Source of the DNA: a virus
Direction: 5' to 3' (one strand)
DNA length: 30,434 nt
IMG/VR virus record: IMGVR_UViG_3300037843_000088
Coordinates: 1 to 30,434 of that record
Positions 30,072-30,434 of this stretch are shown here, one piece after another (positions within the stretch are counted from its first letter, which is position 1; each line of letters starts with the position of its first letter). The notes below the pieces were generated by a model. It made no database searches. It saw only the letters and a program-made list of their open reading frames with translations, and had not been told where the DNA came from. The translations under genes were made by a program, and so were the position numbers.

Positions 30072-30102
30072 ATGATAACCCACAATCCCGGGAATCTGTC
30101 AA
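30072..30102 (-). promoter_or_regulatory. Leftward promoter with embedded inverted repeats
   Basis: TTGACA (30102-30097) and TTATCA (30078-30073, 18-base spacer) or TATCAT (19-base spacer) on the minus strand. Arms TTGACAG (30061-30067) and CTGTCAA (30096-30102) form an inverted repeat around it, and a TCCCGGGA palindrome (30086-30093) lies between the boxes. Either could be an operator. Transcripts would start near 30065. Confidence 0.5.
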
Positions 30103-30295
30103 GCGCGAAATGCAACTATTTTTTAGTTTCTCCGTTTTCTTCGCCTCCGATTGCACTTGTAGCCAATGTTTACGGCCATTGCAAGCATGATAACTTCCGA
30201 GGCACTAGCCTAACTTTTCTTTGCTGCCTGCCTCGCTATACCATTAGTTGCGGTCATGCTGCGCGCCTGCGGCATATTATGTATGCAAAAAAGAC

Positions 30296-30324
30296 TTGAC
30301 ATGGCATATCTATACATATATCAT
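30296..30324 (+). promoter_or_regulatory. Strong rightward promoter, leaderless
   Basis: TTGACA (30296-30301), a 17-base spacer, and TATCAT (30319-30324), five of six bases of the -10 consensus. The ATG of the regulator lies nine bases after the -10 box, so the transcript would start within about three bases of the ATG. No ribosome site is present. The 30103-30295 stretch upstream holds no gene I can support once the shorter start of the leftward gene is accepted. Confidence 0.68.
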
Positions 30325-30333
30325 CATATTGTC

Positions 30334-30434
30334 ATGGAAAAGAAAAAAGACAAGCTAATCACCAAGGGCACGGCAGCCCGGATACTTGGGCTGTCCGATC
30401 AAACCGTCCGCAATATGGCAATCAAGGGCACGCT
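30334..30434 (+). CDS. Helix-turn-helix regulator (excisionase/MerR-type), 5' part
   Basis: The 33 visible codons read MEKKKDKLITKGTAARILGL then SDQTVRNMAIKGT. A lysine-rich start leads into a helix-turn-helix of the HTH_17 (excisionase/MerR-like) kind, where TAARILGLS is the first helix and TVRNMA the recognition helix. It is the only plus-strand gene supported here, divergent from the leftward operon, which suits a phage switch regulator or excisionase. It is cut by the window end. Confidence 0.72.
   Translation, partial: MEKKKDKLITKGTAARILGLSDQTVRNMAIKGT

Noticed and set aside
1-30434. CRISPR arrays, rRNA genes or insertion sequences
   Set aside because: No regularly spaced repeats, rRNA-like blocks beyond the short anti-Shine-Dalgarno strings, or transposase genes were seen.

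Overview
The window is one end of a tailed bacteriophage (or prophage) genome. Almost every gene lies on the minus strand and reads right to left in the order: putative small terminase, large terminase, a cassette of tiny genes, portal, scaffold, major capsid, head-tail and tail proteins, and three large Ala/Gly/Pro-rich proteins that look like ejected internal virion proteins. I see no tape-measure, tail-tube or sheath gene. Three ejection-like genes together with a single giant tail-nozzle-like protein suggest a short-tailed (podovirus-like) virion. The sequence is fairly GC-rich by eye, with canonical GGAGG-type ribosome sites and many ATGA stop/start overlaps. Nothing in it identifies the host.

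Region by region, in transcription order: 30434-30334 holds the start of a plus-strand helix-turn-helix regulator behind a near-consensus, apparently leaderless promoter. A divergent minus-strand promoter at about 30072-30102 faces left into small genes of unknown function (30033-29025). These include a possible RF2-style +1 frameshift gene, zinc-ribbon micro-proteins and a 36-residue membrane peptide. A non-coding stretch (29024-28630) carries two 21-bp direct repeats with an anti-Shine-Dalgarno-like core and a nested inverted repeat just upstream of the DUF5681 small-terminase candidate. The large terminase (28212-25405) is interrupted exactly in its Walker A motif by a 368-residue class 3 intein with a LAGLIDADG endonuclease. 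Positions 25391-22529 form a dense cassette of about 13 small genes: coiled coil, ferritin-like, HiPIP-like Cys protein, zinc ribbon, a gene that appears to start at ATT, and a ubiquitin-fold candidate. The portal (22518-19417) carries an inserted histidine-phosphatase domain. Scaffold, capsid, an HNH endonuclease VII-type gene with a sequestered ribosome site, and a decoration-like protein follow. Two tandem paralogous adaptor-like proteins, a 1675-residue nozzle-like protein with IPT/TIG repeats, an acetyltransferase and the internal proteins complete the left end.

The genes together describe DNA packaging (TerS/TerL/portal), procapsid assembly (scaffold/capsid/decoration), neck and nozzle assembly, and DNA delivery. 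The observations I find most worth following are the phosphatase domain inside the portal; a 31-residue N-terminal tag shared without gaps by the scaffold and an ejection-like protein; the ubiquitin-fold micro-protein next to the portal; a mobile beta-rich module that sits in one adaptor paralogue and in the nozzle protein but not in the other paralogue; and translation signals that depart from the norm (ATT start, leaderless starts, possible +1 shift, hairpin-occluded ribosome site).
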